A stretch of 64,000 nt of DNA. It comes from Acidaminococcaceae bacterium (GTDB lineage Bacteria; Bacillota; Negativicutes; Acidaminococcales; Acidaminococcaceae). The translations under genes and the position numbers were made by a program. Positions within the stretch are counted from its first letter, which is position 1. Each line of letters begins with the position of its first letter. The stretch covers positions 62,001 through 126,000 of the forward strand of contig JAFQZL010000055.1 of assembly GCA_017405945.1 (NCBI GenBank). Reading direction: 5' to 3'. The notes below the pieces were generated by a model. That model was not told the origin of the DNA, searched no databases, and worked only from the letters and a program-made list of their open reading frames with translations. Shown one piece after another: positions 25,734 to 34,600 of the stretch.

Positions 25734-27056
25734 ATGATCAGTACAAATACGCTTATAAACCGGAAAAACTACTTAGATAAACTAATCGGTTTTCGCGATA
25801 CGGAACCGGTAAAAATCATTACAGGGATACGCCGTTGCGGAAAATCCAGCCTGTTGAAGCTGATGGTGCAGTATTTTCATAAAACCGGCGTTGCTGCAGA
25901 ACAGATTATAGAAATAAATTTTGAGTACTACGCGTTTAAAGATATGAACGCGGATGCATTGTACCGTTATGTGAAAGAACGTGTCATACCGGGAAAACGG
26001 ATGTATATTTTCCTGGATGAACTGCAGAGGGTCCCGGCATGGGAAGATGCCGTAAATGCGTTTCGCGCGGAACTGGATTGTGATATTTATGTTACCGGCT
26101 CCAATGCGTATCTCCTGTCCTCGGAATATTCTACCTATCTTTCCGGCCGGTGTGTGGAAATTAAGATGCTGCCTCTGTCTTTCCGGGAATTTTTGCTGTT
26201 TAACGGATTTCAGATTAAAGAAAGAGCCGGTGTGGCCGGCATAATAAAAAAACGGATCTGTACTGCGGATGGCGAACCGTATGAGTTGCGGGAAGTGTTT
26301 GACCTGTATATGCGGTATGGCGGTATGCCCGGTATGGCGGAAACCGGTCTTGTGCAGGAAAAAGCGATGGCTCTTTTGGACAGCATTTATTCCACGGTTG
26401 TTGTAAGGGACATTCTGGAACGGGAAAAGCGGCGGGGGCAGAAGCAGATTACAGATGCAGTACTGCTGCGCAAAATTATCTTGTTTCTGGCGGATAATAT
26501 CGGTAATAATGTTTCGGTTACGACTATGGGAAATATCCTGGTAAACGAAGGGCTGTTACAGATGCAGGGCCGCAAGGGGCGGCCCAGTGCGCATACGGTT
26601 CAGGCTTATGTGAATGCGCTTCTGGAGAGTTACTTTTTTTATGAGATAAAACGCTTTGATGTTAAAGGAAAGCAGTATTTGCGTACTCTGGGCAAATATT
26701 ATGTGGCAGATACAGGGCTGCGTAACTATCTTCTGGGATTTCGCAACAGGGACAGCGAGCATGTGCTGGAAAATATCGTTTATTTTGAATTGCTGCGCAG
26801 AGGGTATGATGTGGCCATCGGCAAGGTAGACGCGGAAGAGGTGGATTTTATTGCTGCCAAAGCAGATTCCAGAAAATATATTCAGGTGACGGAGTCCATG
26901 CTGGGCCCGGATGTGAAAGAACGGGAACTGGGACCGTTGCGAAATATACGGGATAATTACGAAAAGATGGTTTTGTCTTTGGAGCCGGGGCTGGACGCAT
27001 CGTATGACGGGATTAAGTCGCTGCATCTTCTGGACTGGCTGCTTGAGGGGGGATAA
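25734..27056 (+). CDS. AAA_14 / DUF4143 ATPase
   Basis: A 440-residue protein of the widespread AAA_14-DUF4143 group. Walker A is GIRRCGKSS (31-39) and Walker B is MYIFLDELQ with D95-E96. The sensor-like VTGSNAYLLSSE and STYLSGRCVEIKMLPLSF follow, and the C-terminal DUF4143 half ends with a nuclease-like ENIVYFELLRRGYDV...VDFIA pattern. The cellular role of this family is unsettled. It has its own promoter candidate and terminators on both sides, and lies exactly between remnants of the phosphohexomutase and RpiR genes, so it behaves as a separate cargo gene. Its stop codon touches the RpiR remnant. Confidence 0.88.
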   Translation: MISTNTLINRKNYLDKLIGFRDTEPVKIITGIRRCGKSSLLKLMVQYFHKTGVAAEQIIEINFEYYAFKDMNADALYRYVKERVIPGKRMYIFLDELQRVPAWEDAVNAFRAELDCDIYVTGSNAYLLSSEYSTYLSGRCVEIKMLPLSFREFLLFNGFQIKERAGVAGIIKKRICTADGEPYELREVFDLYMRYGGMPGMAETGLVQEKAMALLDSIYSTVVVRDILEREKRRGQKQITDAVLLRKIILFLADNIGNNVSVTTMGNILVNEGLLQMQGRKGRPSAHTVQAYVNALLESYFFYEIKRFDVKGKQYLRTLGKYYVADTGLRNYLLGFRNRDSEHVLENIVYFELLRRGYDVAIGKVDAEEVDFIAAKADSRKYIQVTESMLGPDVKERELGPLRNIRDNYEKMVLSLEPGLDASYDGIKSLHLLDWLLEGG

Positions 27057-27111
27057 TTATATTGATAATATGAAGCAGGTACGCAAAGCGATTGCAAGTC
27101 AGAAGATGTAA
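27056..27111 (+). pseudogene. Second copy of RpiR-family regulator 3' end (56 bases)
   Basis: Aligns without gaps to 61208-61263, the end of the intact regulator gene. Seven bases differ: three synonymous changes, Thr to Ser (two bases), Leu to Met, and TGA to TAA. The fragment begins at the last base of the ATPase stop codon, so the junction is exact. As with the phosphohexomutase copy, the changes look like those of a working allele from a relative. Confidence 0.9.
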
Positions 27112-27118
27112 TGAAAAG

Positions 27119-27147
27119 AAAACGGTGCCGTAAAGCACCGTTTTTTG
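27119..27147 (+). terminator. Intrinsic terminator after RpiR remnant
   Basis: AAAACGGTGC pairs with GCACCGTTTT across a six-base loop, followed by T residues. No such hairpin follows the intact regulator at 61264, consistent with a different origin for this block. Confidence 0.85.
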
Positions 27148-27149
27148 TT

Positions 27150-27308
27150 ATGGTCAATAGTTTAGCACATACCAAATGGGTGTGTAAATATCACATTGTG
27201 TTTACGCCGAAGTACAGAAGAAAAATTATCTATAACCAGTTGCGTGTGGATATTAGGACGATCCTAAAGGATTTATGTAAATGGAAAGGCGTAGAAATCA
27301 CAGAAGGG
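27150..27308 (+). mobile_element. Truncated IS200/IS605-type transposase (tnpA fragment)
   Basis: The first 53 residues match the N-terminus of IS200-type Y1 transposases: LAHTKWVCKYHIVFTPKYRR, then RVDIRTILKDLCKWKGVEI. The sequence breaks off before the HUH metal motif and the catalytic tyrosine, and runs in frame into a glycosyltransferase fragment. The element is dead. It records a past insertion or a recombination point at the cluster junction. Confidence 0.88.
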
Positions 27309-27446
27309 AACCAGAGTTTATCAAATATTGAAATTATTCTGGTAGATGATGCCTCGCCCGACAGGTGCGGAATAATTTGCGAAGAATATGCTGCTAAAGA
27401 TGCCCGGTTCATTTTTGAAAAAAGTGAGTTGTTGACCAAACACTAA
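27309..27446 (+). pseudogene. GT2 fragment fused to transposase remnant
   Basis: Reads NQSLSNIEIILVDDASPDRC followed by an EEYAAKDARF segment, equal to about residues 27-60 of a GT2 enzyme such as the one at 786-1745, then runs into unrelated sequence and a stop. Both the N-terminal strand and the DxD site are missing. Confidence 0.85.
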
Positions 27447-27480
27447 TTATACGGAAACAATAAAACGGGAATAAAATTAT

Positions 27481-27510
27481 TGACAAAAATGACAAAAATG
27501 ACAAAAATAG
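27481..27510 (+). repeat. Short tandem repeat of (TGACAAAAA)-type units
   Basis: Three consecutive nine- to ten-base units containing GACAAAAAT. Together with a downstream TTGTCAA they can form a weak hairpin. Possibly slippage, or part of the control region of the right cluster; a TATAAT box lies at about 27570. Confidence 0.6.
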
Positions 27511-27624
27511 ACTTAAAATTGTCAATGCCAAATGAATGGTTATAGTGCCAATCCACTGAAAATTATAGTATAATAACTACATTAAGATAATATATTAATA
27601 GACAATAAGCTTATAAGTGGGAAA

Positions 27625-27860
27625 ATGTTAAAAAACAAAGAAACAGCTGTACCGGTATTTTCTGTTGTTGTGCCGGTCTACAATGCGGAACGATATCTGT
27701 ATAAAGCATTACAGAGCATTCTGGACCAGGACTTTCCGGACTTCGAACGGATTCCCCTCGTGATGGCAGTGTTGGACGCTTCCCTTCAGCAGAAGCCGCC
27801 TCTGTGTTGGTTAAAGAAACGGAAGCAGAGCTGATGAAAGCGATTGAAATGGGAAGATAA
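27625..27860 (+). pseudogene. Composite remnant: GT2 N-terminus joined to two ABC exporter fragments
   Basis: Residues from 27625 to about 27747 are a GT2 N-terminus (FSVVVPVYNAERYLYKALQS). At about 27749 the frame switches to sequence matching residues near 41-55 of the exporter at 22710 (IPLVMAVLDAS). From about 27801, in another frame, it matches the exporter segment after Walker B (KETEAELMKAI). An internal deletion therefore removed most of an exporter gene and left its two ends side by side. It ends about 15 bases before the first right-cluster gene. Confidence 0.85.
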
Positions 27861-27874
27861 GGGAAAGCGCATTG

Positions 27875-29032
27875 ATGAAAAAGATACTGCAGATTTCAAA
27901 TTATTTATATCCCAATATTGGCGGAATTGAGCAGGTTACCCGTGATATTGCCCATGTTCTTTCCGCAAATGGGAACTATGCGCAGAAAATCATATGCTTC
28001 AATGAAACGGCAAGAGACGGCGATTACGTCTGCCATCGAAACGAAACCGTACATGACAGCGTAGATGGAATTGAAGTCATACGCTGCGGCTGTATTACCA
28101 AAAAGTTTTCCCAGTCGATTTCGCTAACGTTTCCGGGGGAACTAAAAAGGCTGATGGAAGAGTTTGACCCGGACGTGGTGGTTTTCCATTATCCCAACCC
28201 TTTTCAGGCCCAGTTCCTTCAGAAATATTTTAAAAAGAAATTCAAGTTTGTCCTGTACTGGCATTTGGATATTGTTAAGCAGAAACGGTTGGGCAGGTTA
28301 TTTTACGGGCAGAGCATCCGGCTTCTGGAACGGGCTGACATCGTTCTTGCGGCGAGCCCTTTATATATTGACGGAAGTCCGTTTTTAAGCAGGTATAGGA
28401 ATAAATGCCGGGTACTATCGTATTGCATCAGCGGGAGCCGCATGGCGGTAACCGGTGAAATGGAGCGCAAAGCCGGACAAATCAGATCGGATAATAAAAA
28501 TAAAATAATCTGTTTCGGTATAGGAAGGCATGTTTCCTATAAAGGGTTTAACTATTTAGTGGACGCGTCCAAATACCTGGATGACCGCTTTGTGATTTTT
28601 ATTGGCGGCAGTGGGGAATTGACAGAAGAACTTCAGGCGCAGGCAGCCGGCGATAAGAAAATTGTTTTTTTAGGCAGGATTAGTGATGCGGATCTTATCG
28701 CATTCTATATTGCCATGGATATTCTCTGCTTCCCGTCCATTGCCAAAAATGAAGGTTTTGGCATTGCGTTGGCTGAGGGCATGTTTTTCGGGAAGCCGGC
28801 GGTAACTTTTCATATTCCCGGTTCCGGCGTCAATTATGTAAACCTGCAAGACGTAACCGGCCTGGAAGTGCCTAACGGAGATTGTAAAGCCTATGCGGAT
28901 GCCATAAAGCGGCTGGCGGATCATGCGGACTTGCGGAACAAAATGGGATTGGCGGCTAAGCGCAGAGTTGAAAAACTGTTTATGATGAAGTCGTTTAAAG
29001 AGAATATTCTTGCCATGATTCAGGATTTATAA
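27875..29032 (+). CDS. Glycosyltransferase family 4
   Basis: A 385-residue GT-B enzyme. The N-terminal acceptor lobe has NYLYPNIGGIEQVTRDIAHV, and the C-terminal donor lobe has CFGIGRHVSYKGFNYLVDA and NEGFGIALAEGMFFGKPAV (near residue 290) with the EX7E-like glutamates of GT4. The next genes make GDP-mannose, so a mannosyltransferase is a reasonable guess. The ATG at 27875 follows an in-frame TTG. It begins the right-hand operon immediately after the composite remnant. Confidence 0.87.
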   Translation: MKKILQISNYLYPNIGGIEQVTRDIAHVLSANGNYAQKIICFNETARDGDYVCHRNETVHDSVDGIEVIRCGCITKKFSQSISLTFPGELKRLMEEFDPDVVVFHYPNPFQAQFLQKYFKKKFKFVLYWHLDIVKQKRLGRLFYGQSIRLLERADIVLAASPLYIDGSPFLSRYRNKCRVLSYCISGSRMAVTGEMERKAGQIRSDNKNKIICFGIGRHVSYKGFNYLVDASKYLDDRFVIFIGGSGELTEELQAQAAGDKKIVFLGRISDADLIAFYIAMDILCFPSIAKNEGFGIALAEGMFFGKPAVTFHIPGSGVNYVNLQDVTGLEVPNGDCKAYADAIKRLADHADLRNKMGLAAKRRVEKLFMMKSFKENILAMIQDL

Positions 29033-29049
29033 TACAGGGAGGGCTTACC

Positions 29050-30354
29050 TTGCATATTATTTTACTGTCCGGCGGCAGCGGAAAACGGCTGTGGCCCATT
29101 TCGAATGATGTAAGAAGCAAGCAGTTCATTAAGCTTTTTAAAAAAGACAACGGTGACTATGAGTCCATGGTGCAGCGGGTGTACAGGCAGATCCGTACAG
29201 TAAGTCCCCGGACCGGTATTACAATTGCTACCGGCAGTTCCCAGGTGAGCAGTATACGGAACCAACTGGGAGAAAATGTTTCTGTGTGCGTGGAACCAGA
29301 AAGACGTGACACCTGCCCTGCGATTTTACTGGCAGCGGCCTACTTACAGGATGAACTGCATGTTGACAGGGAGGAAACGGTGGTAGTATGCCCTGTGGAT
29401 CCCTATGTAGACAACAGTTATTATGAAGCGGTTTCCGCGCTGGATACCTGTGTACAGGAAGGAACGGCCAAACTGACTCTGATGGGGATTGAGCCCACGG
29501 TTCCCAGCAGTAAATACGGATACATTATTCCGGAATCGGCTGATAAAGTTGCGAATGTAAAAGCGTTTAAGGAAAAGCCCGGCGTGGAGACGGCAAAGGA
29601 GTACATCAGGACTGGCGCCCTGTGGAATGCCGGCGTATTTGCCTTTAAGCTGGGGTACGTAATCGATATGGCTCATAAAATGGCTGATTTTACGGACTAT
29701 AAAGATTTGTTCACCAAATATGAAACCCTGGAAAAAATCAGCTTTGACTATGCCGTGGTAGAAAAGGAACCATCCATCCAGGTGATGCGGTATGCGGGCG
29801 AATGGAAGGATGTCGGTACATGGAACATGATGTCCGAGGTCATGAGCGAACACACGAAAGGCAACGTCACGCTGGATGAAACCTGCGTGAATACCCATGT
29901 TATCAACGAACTGGAGATTCCTGTGCTTTGCATGGGGTGTAAAAATATGGTGGTGGCGGCTTCCGGAGACGGTATTTTTGTAGCCGATAAAGAACGCAGC
30001 GGGTCCATGAAGAGTTATGTGGAAAAGATTAGTACGGATATCCATTATGCGGAAAAGAGCTGGGGTACCTACAGTGTAATTGATGCGCAGCAAGGCGCGG
30101 TTACCATAAAAGCAAATCTTTATGCAGGACGTAAGATGAGTTACCACCGGCATGAGTTCCGGGATGAAGTATGGACCGTACTGAGCGGTGAAGGCATTGT
30201 GACCGTAGACGGCATGGAGCAGACCGTGCGTCCCGGTGACGTGGTGACCATTGCGGCAGGCTGCAAGCATACGATTGAGGCCAAAACGGATATGCAGCTG
30301 ATTGAAATACAGGTAGGCAAAGTAATCGATGTAGCGGACAAGGCGGTATTCTGA
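29050..30354 (+). CDS. manC: Mannose-1-phosphate guanylyltransferase with C-terminal cupin
   Basis: A 434-residue enzyme making GDP-mannose from mannose 1-phosphate and GTP. The pyrophosphorylase signature LLSGGSGKRLWPIS is at residues 5-18, with SKQF and SKYGYI motifs following. The C-terminal cupin (about 335-430; YHRHEFRDEVWTVLSGEG) resembles the type II phosphomannose isomerase domain, though a separate isomerase gene follows. Translation starts at TTG (29050) after GGGAGGG. Its stop shares a base with the start of manA, so the two are coupled. Confidence 0.93.
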   Translation: MHIILLSGGSGKRLWPISNDVRSKQFIKLFKKDNGDYESMVQRVYRQIRTVSPRTGITIATGSSQVSSIRNQLGENVSVCVEPERRDTCPAILLAAAYLQDELHVDREETVVVCPVDPYVDNSYYEAVSALDTCVQEGTAKLTLMGIEPTVPSSKYGYIIPESADKVANVKAFKEKPGVETAKEYIRTGALWNAGVFAFKLGYVIDMAHKMADFTDYKDLFTKYETLEKISFDYAVVEKEPSIQVMRYAGEWKDVGTWNMMSEVMSEHTKGNVTLDETCVNTHVINELEIPVLCMGCKNMVVAASGDGIFVADKERSGSMKSYVEKISTDIHYAEKSWGTYSVIDAQQGAVTIKANLYAGRKMSYHRHEFRDEVWTVLSGEGIVTVDGMEQTVRPGDVVTIAAGCKHTIEAKTDMQLIEIQVGKVIDVADKAVF

Positions 30355-31319
30355 TGGAGCCCATGTTGCTGAAGCCTGTGGGGAAAGATAACCTCTGGGG
30401 CGGAACCCGGCTGAAAACTGAATTTTATAAAGACATACCCATTACCCCGCTGGCGGAAACCTGGGAGTGCAGCGCCCATCCGGAAGGTCCCAGTACTATT
30501 GTGAACGGCGGGTTTGCAGGGCGTACGTTAACCGAAGTGCTGAAGCTGCATCCGGAATTTTTGGGAACCAAAGTCGATAAACGGTACGGTCTTCCGATTC
30601 TGGTAAAGTTTATTGACGCAAAGCAAAGTTTGTCCATACAGGTCCATCCGGAAGACGCCTATGCCAGAAAGCATGAACAGGATTTCGGAAAAACCGAGAT
30701 GTGGTATGTACTGGATGCAGGTCCGAATGCGTTTCTGATCCAGGGCTTTGCCCATGACGTAACTGAAACCATGCTTCGAAAATCCGTGGCGGACGGGGAT
30801 CTGGACAAACATCTGAACAAGGTGAGAATCCATAAAGGAGACGTGTTCTTTAACCCGGCGGGGACCATCCACGGCATCGGGGCGGGCTGCCTGCTTGTGG
30901 AAATCCAGGAGAGTTCCAATGTAACGTACCGGGTTTATGATTATGACCGGATCGATAAGAACGGTCATAAACGGGAGCTGCATGTTGATAAGGCCCTGCA
31001 GATTATGGATATGAAAGTCAGGCCGCATTACGAACAGAGAGCAAGGCTGGTACGTTACTATCCGGGGTGCAGCCGGGAAATCCTCTGCCGCTGCCGGTAT
31101 TTTGAAACGGAGCGCTTACGGGTGACCCGGGGGGCGGCGTTTACGGTGCAGCCTACTTCTTTTCAGATATTGCTGTGCGTAAACGGAGAGGGCGGTCTGG
31201 CCACCGATGAATCTCAGTGGTCGTTACGTTTTAAAAAAGGAGACTGCATTTTTATTCCTGCCGGCCTGGGACGGTGCTTTGTGACAGGGGAGTGCGAACT
31301 GTTGAAGGTTCGGGTGTGA
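30354..31319 (+). CDS. manA: Mannose-6-phosphate isomerase, class I
   Basis: A 321-residue cupin-type isomerase turning fructose 6-phosphate into mannose 6-phosphate. Zinc ligands appear in SIQVHPED (Q96, H98), E115 and the later AGTIHGIG histidine. The N-terminal KDNLWGGTRL is typical of the short Bacillota form. It overlaps manC by one base. With manC and the phosphohexomutase it provides GDP-mannose for the dehydratase gene downstream. Confidence 0.93.
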   Translation: MEPMLLKPVGKDNLWGGTRLKTEFYKDIPITPLAETWECSAHPEGPSTIVNGGFAGRTLTEVLKLHPEFLGTKVDKRYGLPILVKFIDAKQSLSIQVHPEDAYARKHEQDFGKTEMWYVLDAGPNAFLIQGFAHDVTETMLRKSVADGDLDKHLNKVRIHKGDVFFNPAGTIHGIGAGCLLVEIQESSNVTYRVYDYDRIDKNGHKRELHVDKALQIMDMKVRPHYEQRARLVRYYPGCSREILCRCRYFETERLRVTRGAAFTVQPTSFQILLCVNGEGGLATDESQWSLRFKKGDCIFIPAGLGRCFVTGECELLKVRV

Positions 31320-31395
31320 TTAGGGAAAGAACGGGAAATTGCATTCCCTGTTGGTAAGGAAACCGTTATACTGGCATTTTATGGGGGCTGAAAAA

Positions 31396-32475
31396 TTGCG
31401 GATTGCGTTGGATGACCGGGCCGTAAAGTTGTCCGGCATAGGCATCTATACCAAAAATCTATATGACTTTTATACAAGCCTGGGCCACTCCGTTTTTTTA
31501 TATGACGACAAGTTGGTTGTTTCCAGATCTGCGTTTGTTTTTAAATACATAAATTTTATGAAAAGGCTCATAAAAGAAAACAGCGATTTGGGCAATTGGC
31601 TGCAGGGAAATGGAATCGAATTGTACCACGTACCTAAGAATACAGGGGTGCCGTTGTTTTCGCCTGTTCCTGTTGTAGTTACAATACACGACGTAATTCC
31701 CCATGTGTTTCCGCAACAGTATCTTAAGAATATTCTGGAACGGATTTACTATGAAACGGCTATACGGATATCCATAAAAAGATCCCGGAAAATAATTACG
31801 ATTTCCGAGTTTTCCAAACAGGCGCTGATTCAGCACTACGGAGTAAAACCGGAAAAAATAGCGGTCACGTTGTTAGCCTATAACAGGGCATTCCGGAAAA
31901 TTGAGGAGGCTGCAGTATTGAAACCGGTTCGGGAAAAATATAATCTGAATGGCCGATATCTGCTTGCCATAGGCGGCAGTGAATACCGGAAAAACATGCA
32001 GCGGCTGATCCGTGTGTACCAGAGACATTTTTCCGATGAATATAAGTTGGTTGTGATTGGCGGTAAGTGGCGGGATGTGGATTTGTCCGGCAGATACGCG
32101 TCAGATATAAACATTCGCTTCCTGACCAATATTCCGGAAGAGGATTTAATAGCCATTTATAATATGGCAACGGTATTTGTTTTCCCCTCCTTTTATGAAG
32201 GATTTGGCATTCCGGTGCTGGAAGGAATGGCCTGCGGGGTTCCGGTCGTTACGTCGAAGGTGTCTTCCATGCCGGAGGTTGGCGGGGATGCGGCAGTCTA
32301 CTTTGATCCGTACGATGAAACCGATATGGCGGCAAAAATAGAAAGCGTGCTGACAGATGAGCGGTTGCGGAAGGAAATGATTGCCAAAGGACTGCAAAAG
32401 GTGAAAGAATATTCCTGGGAAAAGTGTGCGGAAGAAACCTTGCAGATTTACAGGGAAGTGCTTGGAAATGAATAA
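31396..32475 (+). CDS. Glycosyltransferase family 4
   Basis: A 359-residue GT4 enzyme. The N-terminus RIALDDRAVKLSGIGIYTKN is the usual glycine-rich start of mannosyl/rhamnosyl transferases. The donor lobe has GGSEYRKNMQRLI and PSFYEGFGIPVLEGMACGVP. A TTG at 31396, eight bases after GGGGG, gives the conventional N-terminus; the in-frame ATG at 31381 is an alternative. Lying between GDP-mannose and GDP-rhamnose genes, it probably uses one of these donors. Confidence 0.87.
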   Translation: MRIALDDRAVKLSGIGIYTKNLYDFYTSLGHSVFLYDDKLVVSRSAFVFKYINFMKRLIKENSDLGNWLQGNGIELYHVPKNTGVPLFSPVPVVVTIHDVIPHVFPQQYLKNILERIYYETAIRISIKRSRKIITISEFSKQALIQHYGVKPEKIAVTLLAYNRAFRKIEEAAVLKPVREKYNLNGRYLLAIGGSEYRKNMQRLIRVYQRHFSDEYKLVVIGGKWRDVDLSGRYASDINIRFLTNIPEEDLIAIYNMATVFVFPSFYEGFGIPVLEGMACGVPVVTSKVSSMPEVGGDAAVYFDPYDETDMAAKIESVLTDERLRKEMIAKGLQKVKEYSWEKCAEETLQIYREVLGNE

Positions 32476-32563
32476 AAAACCATTGCTCATGGCATCATAT
32501 AATATTGCAGTTCTTAAACAAAACACAGGTTTTAGATAATGCCTCTTAAAGGAGAGATAAAAG

Positions 32564-33601
32564 ATGAAAAAAGTTGCATTGGTTACCGGCATCACCGGAC
32601 AGGACGGTTCCTATTTAGCGGAACTGTTATTGGAAAAAGGCTATGAGGTACACGGTATCGTACGCAGGGCTTCCGTGGATACCAATGAACGCATCCGACA
32701 CATTTTAGATAAAATAACGCTTTATGACGGGGATTTATCCGATTCTGCCAGTATTATCCGGGTTGTAAAGGAAACGCAGCCGGATGAGATTTACAACCTG
32801 GCGGCCCAGAGCCACGTAGGTACCAGTTTCACAGCTGCCGAGTATACCGGCGATGTGGATGCCCTTGGCGTGCTGCGCATCCTGGAAGCGGTCCGGATGC
32901 TGGGACTGGCAAAGAAAACCCGTATCTACCAGGCCTCCACTTCCGAATTGTACGGCAAAGTAGAAGAGTGCCCGCAAAATGAAAATACCCACTTCCATCC
33001 CTACAGTCCCTATGCGGTGGCCAAACAATACGGCTATTGGATAACCAGAGAATATCGCGAGGCCTACGGCATGTTTGCCTGCAACGGTATTTTATTTAAT
33101 CATGAGTCGGAACGGCGCGGCGAAAATTTTGTAACCCGTAAAATTACCCTGGCTGCCGGACGCATTGCCTGCGGGCTCCAGGATCATCTGGAACTGGGCA
33201 ATCTGGATTCCCTCCGGGACTGGGGCTATGCCAAAGATTATGTGGAGTGCATGTGGCTGATACTGCAGCAGGACGAACCGGACGACTTTGTTATTGCCAC
33301 CGGTGTACAGCATACGGTTCGTGAGTTTACCGAACTGGCCTTTGCCAACGACGGCATCGAGCTGGAATGGAAAGGCGAAGGCCTGGATGAAAAGGGCTAT
33401 GACAAAAAAACCGGCAAGATGCTGGTATGCGTCAACCCCCAATGGTTCCGCCCTACGGATGTGGTAAACCTGTGCGGGGACCCCACCAAAGCCCGCACCA
33501 AACTGGGATGGAATCCCCAGAAAACAAGTTACGGGGAACTGTGCCGCATTATGGCGGAGCATGACCTGCAAAAAGCGAGGAAAGAGGCCGGAATGGCATG
33601 A
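32564..33601 (+). CDS. gmd: GDP-mannose 4,6-dehydratase
   Basis: A 345-residue short-chain dehydrogenase/reductase that converts GDP-D-mannose to GDP-4-keto-6-deoxy-D-mannose. It has the NADP-binding [11 protein letters not shown] (8-18), the STSELYG active-site segment (125-131), and Y150-x3-K154, followed by [17 protein letters not shown], a Gmd hallmark. GGAGAG precedes the ATG. Its product is the branch point for the rmd gene directly downstream (overlap of four bases) and the fcl gene at 50191. Confidence 0.95.
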   Translation: MKKVALVTGITGQDGSYLAELLLEKGYEVHGIVRRASVDTNERIRHILDKITLYDGDLSDSASIIRVVKETQPDEIYNLAAQSHVGTSFTAAEYTGDVDALGVLRILEAVRMLGLAKKTRIYQASTSELYGKVEECPQNENTHFHPYSPYAVAKQYGYWITREYREAYGMFACNGILFNHESERRGENFVTRKITLAAGRIACGLQDHLELGNLDSLRDWGYAKDYVECMWLILQQDEPDDFVIATGVQHTVREFTELAFANDGIELEWKGEGLDEKGYDKKTGKMLVCVNPQWFRPTDVVNLCGDPTKARTKLGWNPQKTSYGELCRIMAEHDLQKARKEAGMA

Positions 33602-34512
33602 AAAAGGTATTGATTTTTGGGATGGGAGGTTTTGCAGGCGCCTATCTGGCGCAGGAATTGCAAACCCATGGCTATGAGGTGCACGGCAGCGACCTGCATG
33701 CGAAGTTAATAGGAAACGTTTCTGTGATTGCGGCTGATTTGCTGGATGCGGAAGCAGTGGAAAAGATTGTATGCGGAGTCAAACCGGATGCCATTATCAA
33801 TCTGGCAGCTGTCAGCAGTGTGGGGCAGTCCTGGGGCATGCCCCAGACCACCATACAGGTCAATGTGGTTGGTTCCCTGAATATTCTGGAAGCGGCGCGG
33901 AAGCTGGATAAAAAACCGAAAGTGATGTTTATCGGTTCCAGTGAGGAATATGTTGGAAGCGACGAGCCTATGAATGAGAATACACCGCTTGATGCCAACA
34001 ATCCCTATGGGATTTCCAAGATTGTCCAGGAGCGCTTTGCAAAACTGTACAGGGAGCAGTACGGATTAAAGATATATTGCGTACGCCCTTTCAACCATAC
34101 CGGTGTGGGGCAGCGGGACAGTTTTGTATTGCCCAGTTTCTGCAAACAGGTGGCGGAGATTGAAAGATCCGGCAGGCCGGGTGTTATTAAAGTTGGTAAT
34201 TTAGCGGTCAGGCGGGACTTCAGCCATGTAAAGGATATCGTGCGTGCTTACCGGATGATTCTGGAAAGCGATGACGATACGCAAATTTATAATGTTGGCA
34301 GCGGCAAAGCCTACGGGCTGGATGAACTGCTGAACTATATCATAGCGTTGAGCCGTCAGCAGATAACCGTTGCAATGGAGCCGTCCCGTGTACGGCCGAC
34401 AGATACACCGGTTATCTGCTGCGATTACAGCAAAATAGAGAAGGAATTAGGATGGAAACCGGAATATACAGTGTTTGACGCATTAGAAGAATTATATGAA
34501 AGTTACTTGTAA
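33598..34512 (+). CDS. rmd: GDP-6-deoxy-D-lyxo-4-hexulose reductase (GDP-D-rhamnose forming)
   Basis: A 304-residue reductase with the Rossmann loop GMGGFAG (8-14), the Y137-x3-K141 pair and the Rmd-type signature [20 protein letters not shown]. This group reduces the Gmd product to GDP-D-rhamnose. The four-base overlap with gmd (ATGA) shows coupling. It is distinct from the fcl gene further on, which makes GDP-L-fucose from the same intermediate. GDP-6-deoxy-talose formation is a less likely alternative. Confidence 0.87.
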   Translation: MKKVLIFGMGGFAGAYLAQELQTHGYEVHGSDLHAKLIGNVSVIAADLLDAEAVEKIVCGVKPDAIINLAAVSSVGQSWGMPQTTIQVNVVGSLNILEAARKLDKKPKVMFIGSSEEYVGSDEPMNENTPLDANNPYGISKIVQERFAKLYREQYGLKIYCVRPFNHTGVGQRDSFVLPSFCKQVAEIERSGRPGVIKVGNLAVRRDFSHVKDIVRAYRMILESDDDTQIYNVGSGKAYGLDELLNYIIALSRQQITVAMEPSRVRPTDTPVICCDYSKIEKELGWKPEYTVFDALEELYESYL

Positions 34513-34600
34513 TATTCTTTGCCAGACAGTATGGCGCCGGCTCTGCGGGCTGACGGCACACATATGCAATGCCTGAATTCTTTACAGTTGGTGAGAAACA

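Noticed and set aside
27481-27510. CRISPR-like short repeats
   Set aside because: Units of nine to ten bases with no spacers; simple tandem repeat.
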